64,000 bases of DNA from Streptomyces sp. NBC_00510 (GTDB lineage: Bacteria; Actinomycetota; Actinomycetes; Streptomycetales; Streptomycetaceae): positions 4,924,001-4,988,000 of the forward strand of contig CP107851.1 in assembly GCA_036013505.1 (NCBI GenBank), in the 5' to 3' direction. The notes beneath the pieces were generated by a model. The model ran no database searches. It was given only the letters and a program-made list of their open reading frames with translations, and had not been told where the DNA came from. The position numbers were made by a program, and so were the translations under genes. Shown here one piece after another: positions 25,340 to 33,259 of the stretch (position 1 is its first letter; each line of letters begins with the position of its first letter).

Positions 25340-25550
25340 GGTGATCAGCCCTTGCCGTTCGGGACGGCGGCCTGCACCGGCGCGGTGACCGCCCGCGGCA
25401 CGCGAGCAGATCCCATGCCCGGTTTGACCGTTAAGCGTATTCTCTCACCCCCGCCCCCGCCGCCCGGTCACCGACACCGGCGGTTCGCCGGACGGTCGGC
25501 CCCGACAGGGCCGGCGTACGGCGGCGTCGAGGCCTTCACCCGTCCCCGCC

Positions 25551-25680
25551 GCATGAAGAAGGGGCGCCCCCGTGTCTTGGGGCACCCCTTCCGTCCAGCG
25601 CCTTCGCCGGCCCGGTGCGGAGAGCGTGGGACGTGAGCCCACGGTGACATCGCCGCCAGGACGGTTCTCAATACCTTCCC
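25551..25680 (-). repeat. Degenerate copy of tRNA-Ser(TGA) 3' part and terminator (att-like)
   Basis: This segment matches 26518-26647 with a constant offset of 967 bases. It contains the terminator hairpin (25555-25588), the CGGAGAG acceptor end, a mutated T arm (the TTC-loop positions changed) and the region up to the anticodon arm. The 5' half of the tRNA is absent. Such a 3'-tRNA fragment is what site-specific integration of a mobile element leaves at its far end. It is too degenerate to be a working tRNA. Confidence 0.85.
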
Positions 25681-25815
25681 CCAGCGTGTAGGCGACCAAT
25701 AAGGCCCTGCTCAGGACCGAGGTTCGGCCTCCGATGATCCGGCCGGCACGCCGTCGCACTCGTCCAGGGGCCTGTTGCGGCGGTCCCGTTCAGGCACGCG
25801 GGGCTCGCGCCGTGG

Positions 25816-26217
25816 TCACAACTCACGCCACTCGCCCAGTTCGCCAGGCGCCCCCGCCTGGATGAACGTGCGAACCAGGAGCCAGGCGCGATCGACAGCC
25901 AGGACGAAATCGCCACTGAAGACAACCAGGTCGTCCATGACCGGGACTTCGACAACGGCATCCGCCGCGGCGGTGCCATCGCCGCAGAGAAGGGACGACC
26001 TGTCCGCGTCATCGAACAGATGGATGACCGCTTGATCACCGCGAAAGCCCAGAGCCAGCAAGGGAAAGCCACTGCCTGACAGCCGGACTTCAACGTACCC
26101 CTGGCCACGGGTGCGCAGTTCGCCGAAGCGTTCCGCCAGAGCCGCCACGTCCGAGCGCCTCTCAAATGCGGAGAATCGTCCTGATTCCGGCGCGGTCGCC
26201 GCCCACATCACGCTCAT
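25816..26217 (-). CDS. Imm1-like immunity protein
   Basis: A 133-residue protein. The pattern 'GDQAVIHLFDDADRSSLLCG', a central 'DAVVEVPVMDDLVVFSGDFV' and a C-terminal 'VRTFIQAGAPGELGEWREL' resembles the Imm1 family, which neutralises polymorphic or contact-dependent toxins. No toxin gene is visible beside it. Start at 26217 chosen because AGGAGG lies 7 bases upstream; a longer frame begins at 26238. The gene sits inside the 967-bp tRNA-Ser-flanked patch. Family assignment is from pattern recognition and moderately sure. Confidence 0.6.
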   Translation of the reverse strand: MSVMWAATAPESGRFSAFERRSDVAALAERFGELRTRGQGYVEVRLSGSGFPLLALGFRGDQAVIHLFDDADRSSLLCGDGTAAADAVVEVPVMDDLVVFSGDFVLAVDRAWLLVRTFIQAGAPGELGEWREL

Positions 26218-26267
26218 CCCCGCGCCTCCTGCCTGCACCCCACTACCCGAAGTTCAGCGCGGTCCGA

Positions 26268-26432
26268 TCATCGGCCATCACGTCGCTTGGTGACCTGCCA
26301 CCAGATCACGACCGCCACGACAGTGATCAGGCACAGCAGCGCCAGCCCCAATCCGGGGGTGCCGTAGTAGAAGTGGAACCCTCCACCGCGTCGGCGGAGC
26401 GCGAGTTCGAACACGGTGTCTGTCGAGGTCAT
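26268..26432 (-). CDS. Small single-pass membrane protein, unknown
   Basis: A 54-residue protein: charged N-terminus ('MTSTDTVFELALRRRGG'), one hydrophobic helix ('LGLALLCLITVVAVVIWW') and a basic tail 'QVTKRRDGR'. It lies 50 bases upstream of the Imm1-like gene on the same strand, inside the tRNA-flanked patch. The ribosome site is weak. The membrane topology makes it a plausible small gene; function unknown. Confidence 0.5.
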   Translation of the reverse strand: MTSTDTVFELALRRRGGGFHFYYGTPGLGLALLCLITVVAVVIWWQVTKRRDGR

Positions 26433-26517
26433 GATCAGGGACTGTAGGGCCGAGCCGTGGTGCCGCACCAGGTCCGGCGTGCGGCATCCGGTTTTCCGGA
26501 TCCACAGCGACCATCGC

Positions 26518-26647
26518 GCACGAAGAAGGGGCGCCCCCGTGTCTTGGGGCACCCCTTCTGTCCAGCGCCTTCGCCGGCCTACTGCGGAGAGTGTGGGATT
26601 TGAACCCACGGTGACATCGCTGCCACGACGGTTTTCAAGACCGTTCC
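26518..26647 (-). repeat. Second copy of the 130-bp direct repeat (intact tRNA side)
   Basis: It includes the terminator and the 3' two-thirds of the functional tRNA-Ser(TGA). Paired with 25551-25680. Together they bracket the Imm1-like and small membrane genes. Confidence 0.85.
26522..26555 (-). terminator. Terminator after tRNA-Ser(TGA)
   Basis: GAAGGGGCGCCCC pairs with GGGGCACCCCTTC (one G-U in RNA) around an 8-base loop, 29 bases past the tRNA 3' end. Copied at 25555-25588 in the direct repeat. Confidence 0.8.
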
Positions 26648-26671
26648 CTTAGGCCGCTCGGGCAACTCTCC
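26585..26671 (-). tRNA. tRNA-Ser (TGA)
   Basis: An 87-base class II tRNA. The acceptor GGAGAGT pairs with ACTCTCC; the anticodon loop is CTTGAAA (anticodon TGA); the T arm holds GGTTCAAATCC. No CCA is encoded. Its 3' portion is the apparent integration target of the patch to its left. Confidence 0.97.
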
Positions 26672-26730
26672 CCGCGCCGCGGGGTCCGGCTGGTGGGCCG
26701 GGCGGCGCGGGGACAGCCTAACGGGTCGGC

Positions 26731-28326
26731 TCAGCTGCTGCTGTCGCCCTTGCGTTCGCCGAGAGTGAGGGTGGCGGTGCGGGTCTGGCCGTCACGGGTG
26801 TACGTGAGGTTGACCTTCTCGCCGGGCTCGTGCTGCCAGATCTCGCCGATGAGGGTGGGGCTGGAGTCGACCACGGTGTCGTCGAACTTGGTGATGACGT
26901 CGCCGGAGCGCAGGCCCGCCTGGTCGGCGGGGCCGCCGGAGGTGACGGCGTCGGCACCGGTGGCGATCTTGGCGCCCTCGCCGCTGTAGCTGGAGTCGAC
27001 GTGGACGCCGATGACGGCGTAGACGGGCTCGCCGTTCTTGATCAGGTCCTCGGCGACGCGGCGGGCCTGGTCGATCGGGATGGCGAAGCCCAGGCCCACG
27101 CTGCCGGACTGGGAGGTGCCGTCGCTACCGGTGGACTGGATCGCGGAGTTGATGCCGATGACCGCGCCCTCGGAGTTGAGGAGGGGGCCGCCGGAGTTGC
27201 CGGGGTTGATCGAGGCGTCGGTCTGTATGGCGCTCATGTAGGAGGCGTTGGACCCCTCCCCGTCGCTGGAGGCGATGGGGCGGTGCAGGGCGCTGACGAT
27301 GCCGGTGGTGACGGTGCCGGAGAGCCCGAAGGGGGCGCCGATGGCGATGGTGGAGTCGCCGACGGCCACCTTGTCGGAGTCGCCGACGGCGAGCGGGGTG
27401 AGCTTGTCGGGGGTGACCCCCTTGAGCTTGACGACGGCGACGTCGTAGCCCTGGGCGCGGCCGACGACCTCGGCCTCGTACTTCTTGCCGTCGGAGAACG
27501 TGGCGGTGAGCTTGCCGCCGTCGGCGGCGGGGGCCACGACGTGGTTGTTGGTGAGGATGTGGCCTTCCTTGTCGTAGACGAAACCGGTGCCGGTACCGCT
27601 CTCCTGGCGGCCGGTGGCCTCGATCGTGACGACGCTGGGGAGGGCCTGCTTGGCGATGCCCGCGACCGAGTCGGCGGCGCGGCTGAGGTCCTTGGGGTTG
27701 CCGACCGAGGAGACGGTGGTCGAGGAGGAGCTGTCGTTGCGGTCCGCGGCCCAGAAGCCGACCCCGCCGCCGATGCCGCCCGCGACGAGCGCGGCGACCA
27801 GGACGGCGGCGACCAGGCCGCCGTTGCCGCGCTTCTTGGGCGCGGGGGCGGCCGGCACCGGCGTGCCCCACACCGGGCCCACGGGACCGGACGGGCCCAT
27901 GGGGCCGGAGGGCCCGACGGGACCGCCGTACGGCTGGGTGGGCGGCGGGGCGACCGGCGGCAGGGGCGCGGTGTGCACCTCGGCGGGCGGTGCCGCGGGG
28001 GCGGCCGGGGGAGCGGCCTGAGGCGCGGCCTGAGGCGCGGCGGGAGGTCCGGCAGGGGGTCCGACGGGGGGACCGGCCGGAGGCGCCACCGCGGCGGGCG
28101 CCGGGGCCGCAGGGGCCGCAGGGGCCGCAGGAGCCGCAGGAGCCTCCGGAGCCGCGGGGGCGGCCGGGCCCGGCGCCGACGCCTGCGCCTGCGCCTGGGC
28201 CGGGGGAGCGGCGGGCGGGGCGGCGGGGGGCACGGGAGGTGCAGCGGGAGCGGCGGACCCAGCGTCAGCGGGCGGCTGCGTCGGCAGCGCCGCCGGGACC
28301 GGGCCGGCCTCGTTCTCGGTGCTCAC
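26731..28326 (-). CDS. HtrA/DegP-type membrane-anchored serine protease with PDZ domain
   Basis: A 531-residue protein. A Pro/Ala-rich cytoplasmic region (about 1-165) precedes one membrane helix ('GGLVAAVLVAALVAGGIGGG'). The trypsin-like domain has the triad His in 'HILTNNHVVAP', Asp in 'GYDVAVVKLKG' and Ser in 'SINPGNSGGPLLN'. A PDZ domain (about 430-520) includes 'GGPADQAGLRSGDVITKFDD'. It should degrade or monitor misfolded exported proteins. GTG at 28326 follows GAGGAGAA; the open frame runs 31 codons further without a site. Divergent from the glycerophosphodiesterase gene. Confidence 0.93.
   Translation of the reverse strand: MSTENEAGPVPAALPTQPPADAGSAAPAAPPVPPAAPPAAPPAQAQAQASAPGPAAPAAPEAPAAPAAPAAPAAPAPAAVAPPAGPPVGPPAGPPAAPQAAPQAAPPAAPAAPPAEVHTAPLPPVAPPPTQPYGGPVGPSGPMGPSGPVGPVWGTPVPAAPAPKKRGNGGLVAAVLVAALVAGGIGGGVGFWAADRNDSSSSTTVSSVGNPKDLSRAADSVAGIAKQALPSVVTIEATGRQESGTGTGFVYDKEGHILTNNHVVAPAADGGKLTATFSDGKKYEAEVVGRAQGYDVAVVKLKGVTPDKLTPLAVGDSDKVAVGDSTIAIGAPFGLSGTVTTGIVSALHRPIASSDGEGSNASYMSAIQTDASINPGNSGGPLLNSEGAVIGINSAIQSTGSDGTSQSGSVGLGFAIPIDQARRVAEDLIKNGEPVYAVIGVHVDSSYSGEGAKIATGADAVTSGGPADQAGLRSGDVITKFDDTVVDSSPTLIGEIWQHEPGEKVNLTYTRDGQTRTATLTLGERKGDSSS
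28103..28156 (-). repeat. 9-bp tandem repeats in the HtrA N-terminal coding region
   Basis: Six consecutive 9-base units, GGGGCCGCA (three exact copies) then GGAGCCGCA and variants, encode Ala-Pro-Ala triplets of the disordered N-terminal region. Confidence 0.85.
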
Positions 28327-28480
28327 GGCTGTTCTCCTCGGATATGCGTTGTATGCCGTGCGTACGGTTACGGCTACGGTACGTACGACGACCGTCGTGA
28401 TGGACACAGCTTTTCCCACCGGGTGTCAGGCCGCCGTAAGCAGCGGCCGTTCCCGGCCCGGCGGATGGCACGATAGCCCG

Positions 28481-29365
28481 GTGACTGATCTCCGCGCGAT
28501 CCAGGTCGTGGCTCACCGGGGAGCGTCCGAGGACGCCCCGGAGCACACGCTCGCCGCCTACCGGAAGGCGATCGAGGACGGCGCGGACGCCCTGGAGTGC
28601 GACGTACGCCTCACCGCGGACGGCACGCTGGTCTGTGTGCACGACCGCCGGGTGAACCGCACCTCCAACGGGCGGGGCGCGGTCTCCGCGCTGGAGCTGG
28701 CGGACCTGAGGACCCTGGACTTCGGCAGCTGGAAGGCGCAGCCGGGCGCCGGAGGGGCCGGCAGGGCCGGCGGGACGCGGCGGCGCCCGTCCGCGGAGCT
28801 GCGTTCCCTCCTCGACGCCGACGCCGAGGCCCCCGACCGCACCGACGGCGACCCGGACGAGCTCAGCCGCGTCCTGACCCTGGAGCAGCTGCTGGAACTG
28901 GTCGCGGACACCGGCCGCCGGGTGGAGCTGGCGATCGAGACCAAGCACCCCACGCGCTGGGCGGGGCAGGTCGAGGAACGGCTGGTGGAGCTGCTGGACC
29001 GGTTCGGGATGCTGTGGCCCGAGCCGGGCGAGCCGTCCCGGGTCCGTGTCATGAGCTTCTCCTCCCGTTCCCTGCGCCGGATCCGGATGGCCTCGCGCGA
29101 CCTGCCGACCGTCTTCCTGATGCAGTACGTACTGCCCCGGCACCGCGACGGCCGGCTGCCGGCCGGGGTGGGGATCGCCGGGCCGGGCATCCGCATCCTG
29201 CGCTCCAACCCGGGGTACGTGGAGCGGCTGCACGAGGCGGGGCACCGGGTCCACGTGTGGACGGTGAACGAACCCGAGGACGTCGAACTCTGCGTGCGAC
29301 TGGGCGTCGACGCCGTCATCACCAACCGCCCACGACAGGTTCTGGCCCAACTCGGGTGCTGCTGA
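28481..29365 (+). CDS. glpQ: Glycerophosphodiester phosphodiesterase
   Basis: A 294-residue GDPD-family TIM barrel that hydrolyses deacylated phospholipids to an alcohol and glycerol-3-phosphate. The catalytic and metal residues are in 'VAHRGASEDAPEHTLAAY' (His-Arg) and 'ALECDVRLTADGTLVCVHD' (Glu, Asp, His). 'HVWTVNEPED' and 'DAVITNRP' near the end are typical. There is no signal peptide, so it is probably cytoplasmic. GTG at 28481 gives the canonical N-terminus. An insertion of about 35 residues rich in Gly/Arg/Ala follows residue 85. Confidence 0.9.
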   Translation: MTDLRAIQVVAHRGASEDAPEHTLAAYRKAIEDGADALECDVRLTADGTLVCVHDRRVNRTSNGRGAVSALELADLRTLDFGSWKAQPGAGGAGRAGGTRRRPSAELRSLLDADAEAPDRTDGDPDELSRVLTLEQLLELVADTGRRVELAIETKHPTRWAGQVEERLVELLDRFGMLWPEPGEPSRVRVMSFSSRSLRRIRMASRDLPTVFLMQYVLPRHRDGRLPAGVGIAGPGIRILRSNPGYVERLHEAGHRVHVWTVNEPEDVELCVRLGVDAVITNRPRQVLAQLGCC

Positions 29366-29523
29366 AGGGAATACGGATTCCCTCCCTCCCCGGGTGGTGT
29401 GCACCGGCGCGTTCGGAACCTGTTCGATCGTTGTGTGTGCCCCAAGAGATCGCAGTTGGCCGGTTTCCGGCCCAGAACGAGAGGGCATCCATCCCGTGGC
29501 GTGGGGTGAAGGAGGTCTCGGGG

Positions 29524-30045
29524 GTGGCGTTGGTGGTGGCCCAGGAGGTGCCGACGTCCTCGACCATGGCCCTGCCTCATGGTCCGGCGGGCGTGGCCGA
29601 GGCGCGGCGCAGGCTGCGCAAGGAACTGTGCGCGTACGGGGTCGCGGAGCCGGTCGTCGACGACGCGGTGCTCATCCTGTCGGAACTGCTCAGCAACTCC
29701 TGCCGGCACGCCCGGCCGCTGGGCGAGGACGCGCCGTCCTCGGGCGGCAGCGGCATCAGGGCCGCCTGGGGGATCGACGAGGACGGGTTGCTGACGGTGG
29801 AGGTCACCGACGGCGGCGGGCCCACCCGCCCGCTTCCGGCCAGTCCCTCGCTCACCGCCCGCGGCGGCCGCGGGCTCGGCATCGTGCGGAACCTGTCGCT
29901 GCGCTGGGGCGTGCGCGACGCCCCCGGCGAGGTCACGGTGTGGGCGATGCTCGCGGTGCGCAGCCGGCACGCGCGGCGCGACGACCTCGTGCCCCAACTC
30001 GACATCCCGATCGACTTCGCGGACCCCTTCGACGACCTCCCGTAG
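29524..30045 (+). CDS. RsbW-like ATP-binding protein (GHKL, anti-sigma-factor type)
   Basis: A 173-residue single-domain GHKL ATPase. Motifs are the N-box 'ILSELLSNSCRHARP', 'VEVTDGGGPTRP' and the lid/G2 'GGRGLGIVRNLSLRWG'. Streptomyces carries dozens of these serine-kinase-like proteins, which may bind sigma factors or antagonists in partner switching. The GTG at 29524 has a perfect AAGGAGGT 7 bases upstream; an internal ATG at 29566 is less likely. It follows glpQ by 158 bases and precedes the DUF5926 gene. Confidence 0.88.
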   Translation: MALVVAQEVPTSSTMALPHGPAGVAEARRRLRKELCAYGVAEPVVDDAVLILSELLSNSCRHARPLGEDAPSSGGSGIRAAWGIDEDGLLTVEVTDGGGPTRPLPASPSLTARGGRGLGIVRNLSLRWGVRDAPGEVTVWAMLAVRSRHARRDDLVPQLDIPIDFADPFDDLP

Positions 30046-30155
30046 CCCCCGCAGGGGAGTTGCCCGGCCTCCACGGGCGCGACCTCCGATGAGGGCGGAC
30101 GGCGTGGCGCTAGGCTCACGGCCGGAACACCGCCGTTACCGGGAGAGATCGAGCC

Positions 30156-31127
30156 ATGGCGAAGAAGCGCCCGACGAAGACGAAGGCCCCTGCCCGCCCG
30201 CAGATCACCGACGGGGAGATCCCCGTCGTCGGGGCCCGGGAACCCTGCCCGTGCGGCTCGGGACGGCGTTACAAGGCGTGCCACGGCCGTGAGGCGGCGC
30301 ACGCGGTGACGGAGCTGGTGCGACGGCCGTTCGAGGGCCTGCCGGCCGAGTGCGACTGGGTGGCGCTGCGCGAGCTGGTGCCCGCCGCCACGGCCGCGTT
30401 GACGCTCAAGGACCCGCTGCCCGACGGCGTGCCGTCCGTCACGCTGGCGACCGTGCTGCCGATGGCGTGGCCGGGGCTGCGCCGTGACACCGGCACGGTG
30501 CTGCTGGGCCTGCAGAACGACACGGCTTCCGGGGACATCAGCCGGGACCTGGCCGACACCCTGCTGCGCGCGCTGCAGGCGGAGCCGGGCAACCCGGTGG
30601 GCGGGGAGCGCCCGGCGCCCGAGGGTCCCCGGCTGCAGGACCTGCTGGACCTGGACGCCGCGTTCGAGCCGGTGGTGCACACCGGTTTCGAGTTCTGGCT
30701 GGAGGACGCGGAGTCCGCCACCGGCGAGGTCGCCGCCTCGCTGGAGCGGGCGAACGCGGCCGTGATCCCGACCGTGCGGCTGACCGGTGTCGATGCGGCG
30801 TACTGGTGCGAGACCCCGGAGAAGAACCACCTGCGCTGGGTCATGCCGCACCCGGAGGAGCAGTTGCTGGACGCGCTGGCCCGGCTGCACGCCGCGGGCG
30901 CCTCGTCGCTGGGCGAGGGCACGCGGCTGGTGGGCTCGTTCCGGGCGCACGGGCTGGTCGTCCCGGTGTGGGACCTGCCGACGGGCGTCTTCGCGGACGA
31001 GGTCGAGAAGCCGGCGGCGGCCTTCGGCGAGCGGCTGGCCGAGGTGCTGGAGCGGACGACCCCGCTGACGGCGGAGGAGCGGCGGGCGCGCAGCGGCTTC
31101 ACCAACCGGCAGATCACCCTGAGCTGA
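30156..31127 (+). CDS. SEC-C / DUF5926-family protein
   Basis: A 323-residue protein of unknown function. Its basic N-terminus (MAKKRPTKTK) is followed by a SEC-C zinc motif 'PCPCGSGRRYKACHG' (about residues 31-45), with the Cys-x-Cys-x8-Cys-His pattern. The rest contains 'VGSFRAHGLVVPVWDLP' and is conserved in actinobacteria (DUF5926). SEC-C motifs occur in SecA and other translation/secretion-linked proteins. No signal peptide is seen. Single gene, ending before a hairpin at 31275-31314. Confidence 0.85.
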   Translation: MAKKRPTKTKAPARPQITDGEIPVVGAREPCPCGSGRRYKACHGREAAHAVTELVRRPFEGLPAECDWVALRELVPAATAALTLKDPLPDGVPSVTLATVLPMAWPGLRRDTGTVLLGLQNDTASGDISRDLADTLLRALQAEPGNPVGGERPAPEGPRLQDLLDLDAAFEPVVHTGFEFWLEDAESATGEVAASLERANAAVIPTVRLTGVDAAYWCETPEKNHLRWVMPHPEEQLLDALARLHAAGASSLGEGTRLVGSFRAHGLVVPVWDLPTGVFADEVEKPAAAFGERLAEVLERTTPLTAEERRARSGFTNRQITLS

Positions 31128-31274
31128 CCGGTCTCCCGCGCCGGTAGCCGCAGTTCAGGCCATGATCGCGCCCGGGTGATCCTGGTCACAGCCGCTGCCG
31201 GCCGGGCCCGGAACCCGGGCCGGAACCCGTACCCCGGATTTGCGTACGGGCGAAGTCTTGTTACCGTTTAAACA

Positions 31275-31314
31275 GTCCGGTCGCTGGTGCATCCCCCGTC
31301 GCCAGCGACCGGAC
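31275..31314. terminator. Bidirectional terminator
   Basis: GTCCGGTCGCTGG pairs with CCAGCGACCGGAC (13 bp) around a 14-base loop, between the convergent DUF5926 and secreted-protein genes. Confidence 0.8.
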
Positions 31315-31329
31315 GTTTCCATGCGCGGG

Positions 31330-31860
31330 TCAGTACGCGGATCCGCTGCGCAGCAACGGGCGTTCCCCGCCCCGCTCGGCGATCTCCGCCACCGCCGTGT
31401 ACGGCTCCGCCGCCCCCGCCACCGTCGGCTCGCGCGGCGTCTCGCAGCTCCCGCTCCCCGCGTCCGCGGTGATGACGCACCGCGCCTGTACGGTCCCGCC
31501 GTCGGGCCGCATGAGGCTCAGCACCCCGTCCAGGGGCCGGCCCGTGGAGTTGCTGTAGTGCGTGCGCGCCCAGGTGTCGCCGTCCTCGTCGATGGTGCAG
31601 GTCTGCGCCCGCAGGCCTTCCGCGGAGGTGAGTTGGGGACCGCAGGATGCGGTCTGGCGTTCGGATCCGGCCAGCTTCGGCAGGGCGTCGAAGACACCGG
31701 GACCGCTTGACAAGGGCTTGTCGTCCGTGAGCGCCGTCGTGACGTCCACGGGCACCGCGGGGAGGACGGGCCCGGCGGTGGCGTCGGTCAGGGGCAGCAT
31801 CGCGGCGACCGCCACGACCGTGGCGAGGGCGGCCATCCGCAGGTTCGGCGCACGCATCAT
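31330..31860 (-). CDS. Secreted protein, unknown function
   Basis: A 176-residue precursor. The signal peptide ('MAALATVVAVAAMLPLTDATA') ends about residue 29. The mature part has four Cys in 'TASCGPQL', 'AQTCTIDEDG', 'ARCVITADA' and 'SGSCETP', which could form two disulphides, and 'THYSNSTGRPLDGVLSLMRP'. The beta-rich pattern suggests a small extracellular domain. I do not recognise the family. Single gene between two terminators. Confidence 0.8.
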   Translation of the reverse strand: MMRAPNLRMAALATVVAVAAMLPLTDATAGPVLPAVPVDVTTALTDDKPLSSGPGVFDALPKLAGSERQTASCGPQLTSAEGLRAQTCTIDEDGDTWARTHYSNSTGRPLDGVLSLMRPDGGTVQARCVITADAGSGSCETPREPTVAGAAEPYTAVAEIAERGGERPLLRSGSAY

Positions 31861-31890
31861 GCACAGAACATAGCGGGAGAAACGGACATG

Positions 31891-31933
31891 GAGCGGGGGC
31901 CGTTGCCCGTTCGCAGGGCAACGGCCCCCGCTC
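31891..31933 (-). terminator. Terminator after the prim-pol-like gene
   Basis: A perfect 18-bp stem (GAGCGGGGGCCGTTGCCC and its complement) with a 7-base loop lies 76 bases beyond the prim-pol-like stop. It also lies just upstream of the secreted-protein gene. Confidence 0.85.
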
Positions 31934-32008
31934 CTACCCGAACGAGTGACGACCGACGGGGACGGCGACCGTCACGCACCTCCCGCGGGACCCCTCACCG
32001 GGTCCCGC

Positions 32009-32671
32009 TCAGTACGAGAGCCGGCTGCCGTCCGGCGCCGTGCGGCCCGCCTGCACCAGGGTGTCGACGATCACCCGGACGCTGGGCAGCCACGGCGCCC
32101 GGTCGCCCGGGTCCACCACCGGCCGCCGGACCCAGCGCGCCCCCGCGGTGCCGTCGGAACCGTCGGATCCGACCGGCGAGGGCGGCAGGACGAGGTAGCC
32201 GCCCTCGCCGTGGTACCGCAGCGAGGTCGGCACCCATTCGTGGCGGTCGAGCAACTCGCCCAGTTCCTCCAGGGAGTACGGCTCCACCAGGACCGCGAAG
32301 CGCGTGGGGGTGGCCACGACCGGGCCGGTGCGCACCCCCAGCTTGTCGAAGACGCCCAGCGCCCGCGCTCCCGCGACGGCCGGCAGGCTCACCGCCGAGA
32401 CCCGGTCGCCCGTGGCGAGCACGACCGGCTGGTCCGGCCGCCGCGTCCACCACCAGCGGACCATCCGTGGATCGCGGGTCGCCGCGAGGAGGCCCGGATC
32501 GTGCGGATGGGCGCCCGGCACCGGACAGTCGGGCCGCAGACAGGCGCATCCGCCCCGCGCGTCCGTACCGGCTCCGGGCACCACGGGCCATTGCCACCGC
32601 TCGGCGCAGGTGAGCGCCGCACGCAGCAGCTCAGGACTGCTCTTGCGTCGCTTTCCGAGGATCTCGCGCAT
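32009..32671 (-). CDS. Bifunctional DNA primase/polymerase (prim-pol) N-terminal-domain protein
   Basis: A 220-residue protein resembling the prim-pol domain found in plasmid and phage replication proteins: 'WQWPVVPGAG', a Cys-rich 'GGCACLRPDCPVPGAHPHDP', 'WWTRRPDQPVVLATGDRVSA' and 'GVFDKLGVRTGPVVATPTRF'. The usual catalytic Asp pair is not evident; 'ATGDRVSAVSLP' stands where 'DxD' is common, so the enzyme may be inactive or specialised. The start at 32671 follows AAAGGAA; upstream ATG 32713 has no ribosome site. Small stand-alone copies are common in Streptomyces and often regulatory in context. Divergent from the SpoIIE-type phosphatase gene. Confidence 0.75.
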   Translation of the reverse strand: MREILGKRRKSSPELLRAALTCAERWQWPVVPGAGTDARGGCACLRPDCPVPGAHPHDPGLLAATRDPRMVRWWWTRRPDQPVVLATGDRVSAVSLPAVAGARALGVFDKLGVRTGPVVATPTRFAVLVEPYSLEELGELLDRHEWVPTSLRYHGEGGYLVLPPSPVGSDGSDGTAGARWVRRPVVDPGDRAPWLPSVRVIVDTLVQAGRTAPDGSRLSY

Positions 32672-33259
32672 CTGCGCTCGTTCCTTTCCGTTGGCGCTCA
32701 GGGATCTGCCCATGACACAACGTAATCTGGAACACACCGCTTACGAGGCAGCGCATCACGTCTCGAGCCGAGCGTGGAACGTGGCGGGGGGTGGCGCACA
32801 CTGGCGCTTGTTCGTCCTGCGGAGTGCTGGGAACTGCTGCGTGTGCTTGCGTTTGCTGCTGTGTGCGGTCCCGCCGGCTGTGCAACACCCCGCCATGGGG
32901 GGAGGGTCGGCCGTCTCCGTCTATGACGCCCTGGCAGGGCGCCGGGTTCCTGCGGCCGCCAACTCCCATCCCTTACGTACCCGCTGCGATGGATATGACG
33001 CGCTGTCGAACCCCTTCAGTCGACAACTAATTGTGGCACGCGGTGCCCTTTTTCGGCCATAGTCCTGCATCTCCTCGGACGCGCCGACACCAGCCCTTCC
33101 ACCTGCGCAATCCTGGACACACCCACGAGTAGGCGGTACAAGGTAATCCATTGATAGCGGCGCAGCACGAGCTTGGGGGTTTGCGATGCTATTGAGGGAA
33201 ATGCGCTGCTCTGCGGAGCCGTCGCCGCGTCACGACGAAGAGCGTGAAAGCCGGCGGCC
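32672..33259. other. 588-bp divergent intergenic region
   Basis: Upstream of the prim-pol-like (minus) and phosphatase (plus) genes. It is less G+C-rich than the surroundings and must carry both promoters. An inverted repeat GGCAC-gcg-GTGCC is at about 33034-33046. No open frame here shows Streptomyces codon bias. Confidence 0.55.

Noticed and set aside
25345..25416. A 23-codon ORF just upstream of the FtsK-like gene
   Set aside because: It ends 5 bases before the FtsK-like ATG, but the ribosome site is weak, the size is tiny and nothing is recognisable.
25690..25815. Possible transposase remnant between the repeat and the Imm1-like gene
   Set aside because: Short translated pieces vaguely recall transposase C-termini, but nothing specific enough to support a call.
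29366..29523. Translation of the RsbW-like gene in continuity with a long antisense-type frame from 28597
   Set aside because: The upstream portion overlaps glpQ out of frame; the AAGGAGGT site at 29509-29516 fixes the start at 29524.
32740..33060. Several short ORFs in the prim-pol/phosphatase gap
   Set aside because: No ribosome sites and no Streptomyces codon bias; treated as promoter region.
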